Source of the DNA: Microlunatus elymi
GTDB taxonomy: Bacteria > Actinomycetota > Actinomycetes > Propionibacteriales > Propionibacteriaceae
Assembly: GCF_007362775.1 (NCBI RefSeq)
Contig: NZ_CP041692.1
Coordinates: forward strand, 372,001 to 436,000
Direction: 5' to 3'
DNA: 64,000 nt
The position numbers were made by a program, and so were the translations under genes. Below, piece after piece: positions 34,282 to 43,326 of the stretch. Every line of letters starts with the position of its first letter. Position 1 is the stretch's first letter. The notes under the pieces were generated by a model that worked only from the letters and a program-made list of their open reading frames with translations, ran no database searches and had not been told where the DNA came from.

Positions 34282-36341
34282 ATACCGCGGCCATTTCGCA
34301 CCCCGGCGGGCATCGGTGGCTTGTTCGGATCGTTGCGTTGTTGATCTTGGCAGCGGCCGCGCTGACGGTTCAGGCACGGCCCGCGGCGGCCGACATCTGT
34401 AAGGATGCGCCGGCTCCGATCGAGCCCAAGTCCGGGCTCCCGGGATTGTTGACCAGCAGGCCGAAGGACATCCCGGATCAGGCGCCGGATCCGTTTGCCG
34501 ACACGTCGGTGCCGATCGGTGATGTGTACGGGTACAACTGGCAATGGTCGAACTACGACCTCGGCTGCGGAAACGACTTCCTCCGCGACCCGGTCGCGGT
34601 GACCAACACCAAATCCGGAAACGTCGTCCTGTCCTTTGTCGGCATGGTCCCGGCCGGTGTCGCCTCGTTGGAGCAGATGGCCCGGACCTCGTCGCTGGCC
34701 TGGCTTACCACCGTGATCACCGGCATCGCCGACAAACTCCGCACCCCCGTACTGGCCGTGTGGCTGCCGCTGGCCCTGCTGGGCGTCGGGGTGATCATCG
34801 GCGTTCGGGCGAGACGGGCCAGCTACTCCGACACGCTGCGCACCCTGATCATCATCACCGGCGCGATCAGCCTGGCCGTGTTCGCCCTCGCCTACCCCAC
34901 CATCGCCTCCAGAACCGCAGACAAGGCCGTCGTCGCTGTGGCCGACGCCGCAGGCTCCCAGTTCCCGCACTCATCGTCCGATGCGATCAACCGGGAGAGC
35001 GCGTACAGGACCTGGCTGGCGGGGAACTTCGGCGATCCCGACTCCCAAGTCGCCAAAGACCTCGGGCCACGGTTGATGGCGGCGACGCACTACTCCTGGT
35101 CCGACATCAAACGGATCCAGGCCGACCCCGATGCCAAAGACGACATTGACGATGCCAAAGCCGACGAATTCAAGAAGATCGCCAACGAACTCGAAGACCG
35201 TAACGAGGGCGCTTACGACACCTTCACCGGCAGGGGTGAACGGACCGGACCGGCCCTGTTCGGGATGGTGCTCGCGCTGTGTATGTCGTTCTTCGTGATC
35301 GTGTCGATGATCATGGTCCTGGTCGCCCGGTTGATGATGCAAGGTCTCGCCCTCGCCGCACCCTTGGCCGCCGTGATCGGGATCCTGCCCACCCACACGT
35401 TCGCCCTCGCCCGGGTGTGGGATCTGTTCACCGCCGCCCTCCTCGCCGTGGCCAAGTTCGTCATCGCCGGCGGTGTGATGACCATGGTGCTGGCCGCGAT
35501 CGAAACCAACGACGATCTGGCCGGGGCGCCGAAACTGTTCTGGATCGTCGTGGCCACCGTCGTCGGGATCGTCCTCACCCACCCGGTCCGCAGCTTCAAA
35601 ACCATCGTCCCCGGTATGGACCCCAACCGCTCCTACATCCGCACCATCATCTCCGGCGTCGCCAGCTACCTCGGAGCACGCGCCGGAGCCGAAGACGGCC
35701 AACACGACGACGGCGAGGATGAATCCTCGACCCAGACGAAGAAAACAACCACGGCTCGACCCTCGCCCGACGCGCGGGAATCACTGCCCGCACTGCCCGC
35801 GCCGCAATGGCAGTCGGCCGACCAGACGTCCAGCGTCCGAGTCATTCAAACTGAGCCAACCCAACCGCCCACCACAGCCACAGCCCCAGAAGAGAACCGC
35901 GTATGGCCCGGAGTCGTCACCGCGCCACGCGCCGCAGAACTTCCGGCCGCATCCGCACGGATCTCTGCCGTACCCGAGCCTGCGTTGGCCATCACGGCCG
36001 GCACGACATCGACAACCGAAAACGACCGGCAAGCCGACACCTCATCTGAGAGCGGGTCCGGCGGATCGTCGGGGACCGAGGCTGATCACGGATCCAGCAC
36101 CGTGACACCGGATGTGGATCGTCCGCGGTCGAACGTACCGGCCGAGAACGGCAGCGAGGTCGTCTACCCGACCGGGATCATCGTCGCCGACGACGAATCA
36201 CCGCTCTACCGGCGCTCCGAATCCGACGACGGCCGGTCGCGGGAAACCTATGTTCCGATGGGCGACCTCGAGCTCGCCCAGGACGGCAGCGAACACGACC
36301 ACGTGACCTACCACAGCGGAGCCGGCCATGCGACGCCGTGA
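34278..36341 (+). CDS. VirB6/TrbL-like polytopic membrane protein
   Basis: 687 aa. A Sec-like signal or helix (residues 15-38) is followed by a short extracellular part and helices around residues 155-215 and 310-440 (FFVIVSMIMVLVARLMMQGL, LALAAPLAAVIGILP). The last 220 residues are Ser/Thr/Pro/Glu-rich and probably disordered. Size, helix bundle and position after VirB4 match the channel component VirB6/TrbL. It is coupled to both neighbours by overlaps. Confidence 0.72.
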   Translation: MNTAAISHPGGHRWLVRIVALLILAAAALTVQARPAAADICKDAPAPIEPKSGLPGLLTSRPKDIPDQAPDPFADTSVPIGDVYGYNWQWSNYDLGCGNDFLRDPVAVTNTKSGNVVLSFVGMVPAGVASLEQMARTSSLAWLTTVITGIADKLRTPVLAVWLPLALLGVGVIIGVRARRASYSDTLRTLIIITGAISLAVFALAYPTIASRTADKAVVAVADAAGSQFPHSSSDAINRESAYRTWLAGNFGDPDSQVAKDLGPRLMAATHYSWSDIKRIQADPDAKDDIDDAKADEFKKIANELEDRNEGAYDTFTGRGERTGPALFGMVLALCMSFFVIVSMIMVLVARLMMQGLALAAPLAAVIGILPTHTFALARVWDLFTAALLAVAKFVIAGGVMTMVLAAIETNDDLAGAPKLFWIVVATVVGIVLTHPVRSFKTIVPGMDPNRSYIRTIISGVASYLGARAGAEDGQHDDGEDESSTQTKKTTTARPSPDARESLPALPAPQWQSADQTSSVRVIQTEPTQPPTTATAPEENRVWPGVVTAPRAAELPAASARISAVPEPALAITAGTTSTTENDRQADTSSESGSGGSSGTEADHGSSTVTPDVDRPRSNVPAENGSEVVYPTGIIVADDESPLYRRSESDDGRSRETYVPMGDLELAQDGSEHDHVTYHSGAGHATP

Positions 36342-36897
36342 CCCGCTGACCTACGACCTCGGCGACCCACACCCCACGGCTTCGACGGTGAGCCGGCCGA
36401 TGATCTTGCTGCTCGCCAGCATTCTCGCGATCGCCGCGCTCCTGGTCGTCTGGATGCTGCACGCGGTCAACCGCACAACCACCGCCACCGACGACAACGC
36501 GCCCGAAGCCGTGGCCTCCTCGGCTTCGCCGTCCACCGAGGCGTCGGCATCGCCCGCACCGTTGGGATCGGATGAGGCAACCGCCGGCATCGCGCCGACC
36601 GGAAGTCAGACAGCGACCGCCGAGTTCGTAGCGGCCTGGCTCGAAACAAACCCCACTGCGCGGAAGCAGGCACTGCAGCGCACCGCAACGCCGGGCCTGG
36701 CCGAACAGCTGATGATGACCACACAGGAGAACATTCCCGACGCGACACCGGCCGGGGCGCCGACACTTGAGCACGCGTCGACCTACAGCGCCCAGTTCGT
36801 CCAGAACCTGACCGGCGACCTGAGCATCCGCGTCTACCTCGCTGCCGATCCGCAATCCCGCAACGGCTGGATCGCCACCTCGGTCGAACAGGCCTGA
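36328..36897 (+). CDS. VirB8/TcpC-like single-pass protein
   Basis: 189 aa with one N-terminal helix (about 26-46, ILLLASILAIAALLVVWML), a Ser/Ala linker and an extracytoplasmic domain of about 100 residues (TATAEFVAAWLETNPTAR to the end). This is the shape of VirB8/TcpC-type scaffold proteins, but the sequence itself is not diagnostic. It overlaps the previous gene by 14 nt. Confidence 0.5.
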   Translation: MRRRDPLTYDLGDPHPTASTVSRPMILLLASILAIAALLVVWMLHAVNRTTTATDDNAPEAVASSASPSTEASASPAPLGSDEATAGIAPTGSQTATAEFVAAWLETNPTARKQALQRTATPGLAEQLMMTTQENIPDATPAGAPTLEHASTYSAQFVQNLTGDLSIRVYLAADPQSRNGWIATSVEQA

Positions 36898-36899
36898 TC

Positions 36900-38432
36900 G
36901 TGGATCCGAAAACCGCGCAGATGGCAGTCCAGATCGGGCTCACCCTCGCCCGATCCAAAGCGGTCCGGTACGTAATCGTCGGCTCGATCCTGGCCTCGAT
37001 GCTCGCGGTGCTCTCCCTCACCTTCGGGCCCTGGATCCTGACCACCCAACTCGCCGCCAGCATGAGCCACCACAACCAGCAACAAAGCACCGACGGCGGA
37101 ACCTGCTCCGACACCACCGGCACGAGCGACACGACCGGCGACGGGCAACAGTCCGCGTCAAACCTGACCGCTGCCCAGGTCGGCAACGCCAAGATCATCT
37201 GGACGGTCGCCCAATCCATGTCGCTCGGACGGCAGGCGGCCGTGATCGGGATCGCCACCGCGCTCCAAGAAAGCGGGCTGCAGAACCTGCCCCATGGCGA
37301 CCGCGACTCGGTCGGGCTGTTCCAACAGCGCGCCAGCTGGGGCAGCTACACCGAGCGGACAAACCCCCAGACATCGTCGCGGCTGTTCTTCCAAGCGTTA
37401 AAGAAGATCCACGGCTGGGAACTGATGTCCGTCGCCGCTGCAGCACAAGCCGTGCAACGCTCAGCCTTCCCCGGCGCCTACGCCAAACACGAAAAGGCCG
37501 CCGCCGGCGTCGTCGCGACCATCGAGTCCAAGGCCGAGCCGGGTACCGTGCAAGCCCAGATCGCCGCGGGCTCGGCCATGTGTGGAACCGCGGCCGCGGA
37601 GTCGTGCCCGCCGACTGGAATGGCTGTCGAAGCCGGGCTCACTCCCGACGCCCTACGGGTGCTGCGCTGCGTCAAACAACGGTGGCCACAACTCACCAGC
37701 TTCGGCGGCATCGGCGAGCGCCCCAGCAACGTCGACCGCGACCACCAAGACGGCCGCGCCATCGACGCCATGATCCCCAATTACCACAGCGACACCGGAC
37801 GGAAGCTCGGGAAGACCATCGCCGACTGGGCCGTCGATAACCGCCAGCGGCTCGGGGTCAAGTACGTCATCTGGAACGCCCAGATCTGGAACGCCGAACG
37901 TGCGAAAGAAGGATGGCGCGTCTGCGCCGGCCCAGACGCCAGCTGCTACAGCGGACCCGACGACACCGCCGCCCACCGTGACCACGTCCACATCTCCGTC
38001 TACGGCAACCACGCCGGCCAAACCGCTGCCGACACCGGCACACCGGTGCTTCCAGTCGAGCAATACGTGCTCACCGCCCGGTTTGGTCAATGCTCCAGCC
38101 ACTGGGCCAACTGCCACACCGGCCTCGACTTCGCCGCACCCACCGGCACACCCATCCACGCCACCCTGCCCGGCACCGTGATCTGGACCGGCTGGGGCGG
38201 CGCCTACGGCAACCTGACCAAGGTTCAAAACGGCGGCGGTGTGCAAACCTGGTACGCACACCAATCCGCCGTCGACGTCAAGGTTGGTGACACAGTGACC
38301 GCAGGACAGCTCATTGGCCAGGTCGGCGCCACCGGCAACACCACTGGACCCCACCTCCACCTCGAGGCCCGCGTGGCCGGCAACCCGGTCGACCCCGACC
38401 AGTGGCTCACCATGCGAGGAGTCAAACCATGA
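36900..38432 (+). CDS. Conjugation-associated peptidoglycan hydrolase (lysozyme-like plus M23)
   Basis: 510 aa from a GTG. A membrane anchor (residues 20-48) is followed by a lysozyme-like domain (GIATALQESGLQNLPHGDRD, then SVGLFQQRASWG, with the candidate catalytic Glu in QESG), a middle domain with paired Cys (CVKQRWPQ, CAGPDASC), and a LytM/M23 metallopeptidase (zinc ligands in HTGLDFAAP and HLHLE, about 390-500). It should open the wall for the mating channel, like VirB1 or TcpG-type enzymes. The stop overlaps the next start. Confidence 0.88.
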   Translation: MDPKTAQMAVQIGLTLARSKAVRYVIVGSILASMLAVLSLTFGPWILTTQLAASMSHHNQQQSTDGGTCSDTTGTSDTTGDGQQSASNLTAAQVGNAKIIWTVAQSMSLGRQAAVIGIATALQESGLQNLPHGDRDSVGLFQQRASWGSYTERTNPQTSSRLFFQALKKIHGWELMSVAAAAQAVQRSAFPGAYAKHEKAAAGVVATIESKAEPGTVQAQIAAGSAMCGTAAAESCPPTGMAVEAGLTPDALRVLRCVKQRWPQLTSFGGIGERPSNVDRDHQDGRAIDAMIPNYHSDTGRKLGKTIADWAVDNRQRLGVKYVIWNAQIWNAERAKEGWRVCAGPDASCYSGPDDTAAHRDHVHISVYGNHAGQTAADTGTPVLPVEQYVLTARFGQCSSHWANCHTGLDFAAPTGTPIHATLPGTVIWTGWGGAYGNLTKVQNGGGVQTWYAHQSAVDVKVGDTVTAGQLIGQVGATGNTTGPHLHLEARVAGNPVDPDQWLTMRGVKP

Positions 38433-38833
38433 GCGAACGGCCAAGCCGGTGGGAAGACCTCGCCTTCGACGAGAACGGTCGCCTAGTTGATGTCAACGGC
38501 CCGGTCGAGTTCGTCGAGTTCGGCCCACCTCCACCTATTACCTGGGTCTCGGTTCTTGACGTGCCCAACGTGTTCGGACGTCGCGCGGCGACGATGAACT
38601 CGCGTGGACCCACGTATGGCCTCCGCATGGCGTCAGACATCTTCGAGAACGGTGGCAGCCTGTACGTGAATCTCATTGGCGAGGATCAATGGTGGGACTG
38701 GCGATCGCTGCCCGACGAACAACGGTCGGAACGACCAGGACGAGCGGTGTGCTGGCACGCACGGTACGTATGGGCCGAGGTACGCGAACATCCGGAACCG
38801 GTGACACCGCCGAGGGCTGCGGATGACTCTTGA
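38429..38833 (+). CDS. Small protein at the end of the T4SS operon
   Basis: 134 aa, ATGA-coupled to the hydrolase gene. No membrane helix; Pro- and Trp-rich (DQWWDWRSLPDEQRSERPG) with an acidic C-terminus. I do not recognise a family. Coupling suggests a cytoplasmic accessory to transfer or a regulator. Confidence 0.6.
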   Translation: MSERPSRWEDLAFDENGRLVDVNGPVEFVEFGPPPPITWVSVLDVPNVFGRRAATMNSRGPTYGLRMASDIFENGGSLYVNLIGEDQWWDWRSLPDEQRSERPGRAVCWHARYVWAEVREHPEPVTPPRAADDS

Positions 38834-39163
38834 GTCCGTACGATCTTTCGCTCACAGACATCAGTGCGCAGCCTCCCCAGGGTGGACTCTAACTAACTCC
38901 GTACACTTCCCTCGCCTGATCGACTGCCCAGGGTGTTATCTGGCCTGGAACCGCACGGGATTCCTCGCGCCTGACTCAGCCGGGTCCCCCCTGTGTACTC
39001 CCGACGAACGGAGTGGAGACCAAGAGCCTGGACGGAGGGACCTGCCGGGCCGCGCGAGGCCTGTCGGTGTAGTTACGACTGTGCTCATCCGGTGATGCAG
39101 GCGTAGCTTCCCCTTCTGGAACCGCAGCTGTGGTATTGTTTGAGGAAGTTGAAGGGAGGGCTC
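38834..39163. other. Gap between the T4SS and cargo
   Basis: An open frame from 38823 (90 codons) has non-protein-like composition and I do not call it. GC falls across this gap, marking the change from the conjugation module to acquired cargo. GAAGGGAGGG at 39151-39160 serves the next gene. Confidence 0.4.
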
Positions 39164-39829
39164 ATGTCAATCAGCCCAATCGGTCGCCCTGTACTTGAGT
39201 ATGCGGGCGCGGATGCTGTTCAGCGGCTCCAGTCGCTCGGACTTACGGTCGATTCATTGCGTGGGGCAGTTGAGCGTGGGAGTGAGCATCGGCAGAATGT
39301 TTCACCGTTGAGTCCCAAGATGTACCCGAGCCTGGTGATGTGGGCCCAGACTACCCAGGCACTGCGTGAACTGCTTATTCCGTCGGGGCGTGATTGGGAG
39401 CCGAATTCAGAGTGGAACTACGAGACAGTTGACAGCATTGCGACTCGGACAGCAATCGTTGTAGTTGGAGGAAACTCTCGGACCGGCAGGGCAGGGCCGC
39501 CATACCCAAGCACGGATCGGCCACGGGGGCCTATGACACGGCACAGGGTTGATCGAAATTCGGATCCCGCCGTACCGATTCCAGGGCTTGGTGGCGATGC
39601 CGCGAGTGATGCGCCCGTTCGGCTGCGCACTTGGTTCCTGATGATTTACGGAGCTCGTAATCGGGTCCAAGTTGAACTATCACTACCTACCAGTTATGAC
39701 CAGCACAATTATGTTGGAAACTGGGCCGAGCGGATCCTATTGGACGACATCGACACGGATGGAGACGTTTCAGTTGAAGGTTGGGAACCCGATGGAGAAG
39801 GCCCAACAGTCAGCGTCCATCGCCGATAG
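39164..39829 (+). CDS. Unknown protein paired with an XRE-ImmA protease
   Basis: 221 aa from the ATG at 39164 with a near-perfect ribosome binding site; an in-frame upstream start adds eight residues. An N-terminal helical half (EYAGADAVQRLQSLGLTVDS) and a beta-rich C-terminal half (RTWFLMIYGARNRVQVELSL) are seen. It overlaps the next gene by 38 nt in another frame. The two-gene arrangement with an XRE-ImmA protein suggests a regulated effector or toxin, but no catalytic motif is visible. Confidence 0.65.
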   Translation: MSISPIGRPVLEYAGADAVQRLQSLGLTVDSLRGAVERGSEHRQNVSPLSPKMYPSLVMWAQTTQALRELLIPSGRDWEPNSEWNYETVDSIATRTAIVVVGGNSRTGRAGPPYPSTDRPRGPMTRHRVDRNSDPAVPIPGLGGDAASDAPVRLRTWFLMIYGARNRVQVELSLPTSYDQHNYVGNWAERILLDDIDTDGDVSVEGWEPDGEGPTVSVHRR

Positions 39830-40883
39830 CGAGTTTCTGCCTGAGCGCCTCACTGTCGCGCGCGAACGAGTGGGCTGGACTAAGGCCGAACTCGCGGACG
39901 CGTGCGGAGTTACACGCCGAACGGTCTCTGACTGGGAGGCAGGGAGAGTCGTGCGACCGCCAGTCGAGCAAATCGCGGACGTTCTCGACTTTCCTGTGGG
40001 CTTCTTTGGAGTCGAACCCGTTGACCAGGTCGACGTGGAGCATGTGAGCTTTCGTGCTCTGACTAGCCTCAGCGCGAGAGAACTTAAGAGTACGATCGCC
40101 GCCGCAACTATTACTGGCTCGCTAGCGCGGTGGATTGACGAGAATTATGCAACCCCTGAGGTGGATATTCCATGGCTCGACCAGCTGATCCCCCCGGTGT
40201 CACCCGGGGATCCAAATCCAATTCAGGCGGCGGCCAGCCTACGCAGGATCTGGAATATCGGTGATCGGCCAATCCCCAACATGATGTCTCTACTGGAAAG
40301 TCGGGGAGTAAGAATATTCAGCCTCTCTCCGGATGTTCGCGAGGTTGATGCATTCTCACTGTGGCTGAGCGAGAGACCTACGATCTTTGTGAATCCCGAC
40401 AAGAGCGGAGAACGTCTGCGGTTCGATCTCGCCCACGAGCTGGGCCACCTAGTGATGCATCGTGCCGTTGTGACAGCAGGCAGACGAGAATGCGAGATAT
40501 CGGCAAACTCATTCGCCGGGAGCTTCCTAATGCCCGCAGCGAAATTGATGGCGATAGTCGGTCGAAATGTCAGCCTCACGACGGTTTTCGAGTTGAAGCG
40601 TCTTTTTCGCGTATCGGCGACGTCGATGGTTTTTCGATTGCACGAGTTGAAGCTAATCAATGACTGGAAGTATCGCAATTGGATGTCTGATCTGAGCGGT
40701 CGTGGATTTCGGAGATCTGAGCCGGATGGGATCCCGTCTGAGAAGTCCGAGCTGCTAACGCAAATCGTTCGTTTGGCGCGTGAGGATGGCCTGCCGATTG
40801 CTCGGCTCGCGGATAACTTGCACATTCCCGCCCGGGATGTCAGGGCAGCATTGGGCGGGTTAACACTCGTCAGTATGTCATAG
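39792..40883 (+). CDS. XRE regulator fused to an ImmA/IrrE metallopeptidase
   Basis: 363 aa from the ATG at 39792. An N-terminal XRE HTH (RLTVARERVGWTKAELADAC, VTRRTVSDWEAGR) is followed by an IrrE/ImmA (COG2856) peptidase with the zinc motif HELGH in FDLAHELGHLVMH, and a C-terminal helical part. Such proteins cleave partner repressors to switch mobile-element or stress genes, or act as antitoxins. It is coupled to the 221-aa gene. GC is low compared with the AICE backbone. Confidence 0.85.
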   Translation: MEKAQQSASIADSEFLPERLTVARERVGWTKAELADACGVTRRTVSDWEAGRVVRPPVEQIADVLDFPVGFFGVEPVDQVDVEHVSFRALTSLSARELKSTIAAATITGSLARWIDENYATPEVDIPWLDQLIPPVSPGDPNPIQAAASLRRIWNIGDRPIPNMMSLLESRGVRIFSLSPDVREVDAFSLWLSERPTIFVNPDKSGERLRFDLAHELGHLVMHRAVVTAGRRECEISANSFAGSFLMPAAKLMAIVGRNVSLTTVFELKRLFRVSATSMVFRLHELKLINDWKYRNWMSDLSGRGFRRSEPDGIPSEKSELLTQIVRLAREDGLPIARLADNLHIPARDVRAALGGLTLVSMS

Positions 40884-41640
40884 CTCGTGATTACGACAAG
40901 ATCGGCTTGTTTCCGTCGGCGTATACGGCACGTCAGCCTCGTGATTCAGAATCGCGGCGTTACCGGCGCGCATCGACTGATCCCCGACTTGGCCCTCGCC
41001 TGTGTAGTAATACGCGCCATCCGCCGATCCGTCGAAGTCGTAGTCGTGGCATCGACCGGTAGCAGGATCCGAGTAGATCATGACGTTCGGAGTGCGGGCA
41101 GATTGGTTGGATTCCGCCTTGGGTGGATCCGCCGTAACGTGCAGCGACGCCAGCCCGCGTCACGGTTTTCCCCGGGTTCAATGCCCCAGTGAGTGCGCGT
41201 GCCGAGCTGGTCAAGATGGTCTCGCCATCGACGCTCGAGGTTGGTATCCGCTGGGGGCCTGACCTGAGCAGCTGCCCGGATGCGTAGACCTGGTTCCATC
41301 GATGACCAGAAACATTCGAGATCAGGTCATCTATCGGGATGCGGGCCTCAGGCGGCAAGATCGCATCCCACGAGACCTGGACGTAGGCCACAGGTTCGTT
41401 GCTTGACTCAGTGTCCCAGTGAGGGCCCTCAAATAGCCCGCGAAGAACACGGCCGCTCGCGATGATGCCCCGATGATCGTGCTGCCGCAGCAGGAAGAGC
41501 CGATCGCCGACCGAAATGGAACGACTTCTGCACGCCCACGGCATCTCGACGTGGCTTCCATCCGCGGAAGTCCTTTGGTCGGCCTCGTAGCTCGGCCAAC
41601 CTTGAGGGCTGCCGTTCCAGGTCAAAAGGTAAGTCGGCAT
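40878..41640 (-). pseudogene. Frameshifted EVE/SRA-type restriction-like gene
   Basis: The 5' frame, from the ATG at 41640 (MPTYLLTWNGSPQGWP), has a PUA/EVE-like domain (ISVGDRLFLLRQHDHRGIIA, SGRVLRGLFEGPHWD) and then RAGVAARYGGSTQGGIQP, the start of an SRA-like domain. Near 41100 the reading frame changes. The next frame continues the same domain (NVMIYSDPATGRCHDYDFDG, then YYYTGEGQVGDQSMRAGN) and stops at 40878 soon after AAILNHEA, earlier than expected. The arrangement resembles McrA/HNH-type modified-DNA restriction proteins; no HNH part remains. Confidence 0.65.
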
Positions 41641-41718
41641 GTTGGCATGCTGGCATAGGAACGGCTGCGAAGTCCTGCACGGCGTGCTGCTGGAGTTTCC
41701 CTGGCCGGAGGCTGCGGC

Positions 41719-41783
41719 GAGGACCGGAGCGCAGCGAAGCGAGCACCGGACCGCAGCCGCCGGCGCGGAGCGCCGGCCTTGAT
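41719..41783. repeat. GAGGACCGGAGCG-type repeat, copy 2
   Basis: GAGGACCGGAGCG and CACCGGACCGCAGC match the block at 14861-14926 in AICE 1, followed by a CCGGCGC/GCGCCGG hairpin. It lies just upstream of the decayed restriction gene. Confidence 0.5.
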
Positions 41784-42593
41784 CCATTAGAGCTCAGTTC
41801 GGCAGAGCAGGGTCGGAAGTCGGATCGGAAGAGGCAATGGTCAAAAGAGCCGCTTTGTCTCCGTTGAGGTCTTGATAGTCCGGCATCACCTGCTTGTTGG
41901 CATGGATCGGGACCGGCAAGCAGAATCGTAAGATGCTGAATCGGCGGGCGTTGGACTAGTCGACGTGCAGACCGGGTTCGACTAGCTAGAGCTCGTCAAA
42001 TGGGACCTGCTGGCGGGCTTCTTGGACCAGGTTCGATCCACTCGAGTCCATGCAGGACGTCCGGGCGGGGCCCAAATGATGAGTTGGAGCAGTACGCCGG
42101 CAAACCTCCCAGCAGTCGCCGGACGGAAAGCTGTCGATCCCGACGGTTCCGTGTCCCGCTACCGGAACATGGCGTTGATCGTCTGATCTGTGTAGCCGCC
42201 GTCAGGGCCCGCCGCCCGTCGATCCTCGCAGACCAAGAACCAGCACCGATGGGCCGGGATGAACCAGCACCGATGACTTGGTCGGCGATCCAGAGCATCA
42301 GTTCTTCCAGGGATGGGCCCTGACGCTAATGCCGTGGGCAATGCGTTGCAACCGCGCGGCAGGTCGATGGTGTGGCGGTCTCGGCGGATCAGGCTCTGTG
42401 GCCAGTTTACATCAGCCGGCTCACTTCGTGTTGGCTCACTTCGTGTTGTTCGTCCAGCTCCTATGCCAGCCGTTCCAGGCGCAGTGCGCGGACACGTTCT
42501 TGTCGCTGATCCATCGGGCGTTCCGACCCGCAGTCCTGGAAGTCACGTTCGGGCGCGCCGACCTACGAGTGCCGGGAACTCCGACCGGCGACC
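41784..42593. other. Gene-poor stretch with small duplications
   Basis: About 800 nt without a gene I can support. AACCAGCACCGATG occurs at 42238 and 42262, and GGCTCACTTCGTGTT is tandemly duplicated at 42418-42447. The stretch looks like decayed cargo. Confidence 0.5.
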
Positions 42594-43229
42594 TTAGCTG
42601 ACTGACCGCCACGAATCCGACAGAATTTTAAGCGCGTGAGTCACATCACTTGGTCCAGCGTTTTCACGTAAGTACCGACAGGCTCGTATCACGCCAAGCC
42701 GCACATTGCTCTTGGCCGCATTTGCACTCGCAGCGTCCTGAAGTGCCGATTGCATGCCTGTGAGTGCCAGTTCGAGGTACGGACGCCTTCTAGGTTCTGG
42801 CAAGTCCCGTCCGTTTCGGAGGAATCGATGAATAAGAGGGAGGAAGACTCCATCGGAGTTGTTGAGAACGTCAAATATTCGGCGGTCGTGCGTGGGATCC
42901 AAGTGTGCCAGCTCTGTGAGCATCCAGTGACTCATAAGCGAACAGCCATCGCACACGCGAGTTCCGTTCTCCGAGCGCCAGCGACAGGATTCCCTGATGG
43001 GGCACTCGGCACCATGGTCCGTTAGGTCAGCCGACGTCGACCTGGAGTTAGCCAGAGCACCGACCTTGCACCTGCCACCCACGTCGTTCTTGCAGCCCTT
43101 ACCCAAGCACGGCTTAGCAACGCGGACCAGCAAGGGATCATAGCCGCCTGTCCGTGTAGTCGGCATGCCTAGAGGGACCCATCGATCTTGGGGGGTCCCT
43201 CGAACAGCAATTGGAACTACCTCGCCCAT
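42594..43229 (-). CDS. Cys-rich, probably metal-binding protein beside a RiPP precursor
   Basis: About 211 aa from the ATG at 43229; the frame is open to 43292 and the exact start is unsure. Eight cysteines lie within some 55 residues: CLGKGCKNDVGGRC, then ECPIRESCRW and RVCDGC, a spacing that suggests an Fe-S or zinc site. The C-terminal half is helical (DAASANAAKSNVRLGVIRAC). I do not recognise the family. It follows the minus-strand precursor gene by about 100 nt and would be co-transcribed, so it may be a maturation enzyme, carrier or binding partner of that peptide. Confidence 0.7.
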   Translation of the reverse strand: MGEVVPIAVRGTPQDRWVPLGMPTTRTGGYDPLLVRVAKPCLGKGCKNDVGGRCKVGALANSRSTSADLTDHGAECPIRESCRWRSENGTRVCDGCSLMSHWMLTELAHLDPTHDRRIFDVLNNSDGVFLPLIHRFLRNGRDLPEPRRRPYLELALTGMQSALQDAASANAAKSNVRLGVIRACRYLRENAGPSDVTHALKILSDSWRSVS

Positions 43230-43326
43230 TGGAAGCGCACTCGGACACATCAGAGACGGTCGAGGCTCCGGCGGGTCTGCTTGCCTGGACACTCTTGGCT
43301 ACCTGCTCTGCGGATTGCGGTCGCCA

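Noticed and set aside
38823-39095. 90-codon frame after the T4SS operon
   Set aside because: Overlaps the previous stop, but the text is not protein-like and no motif or ribosome binding site supports it.
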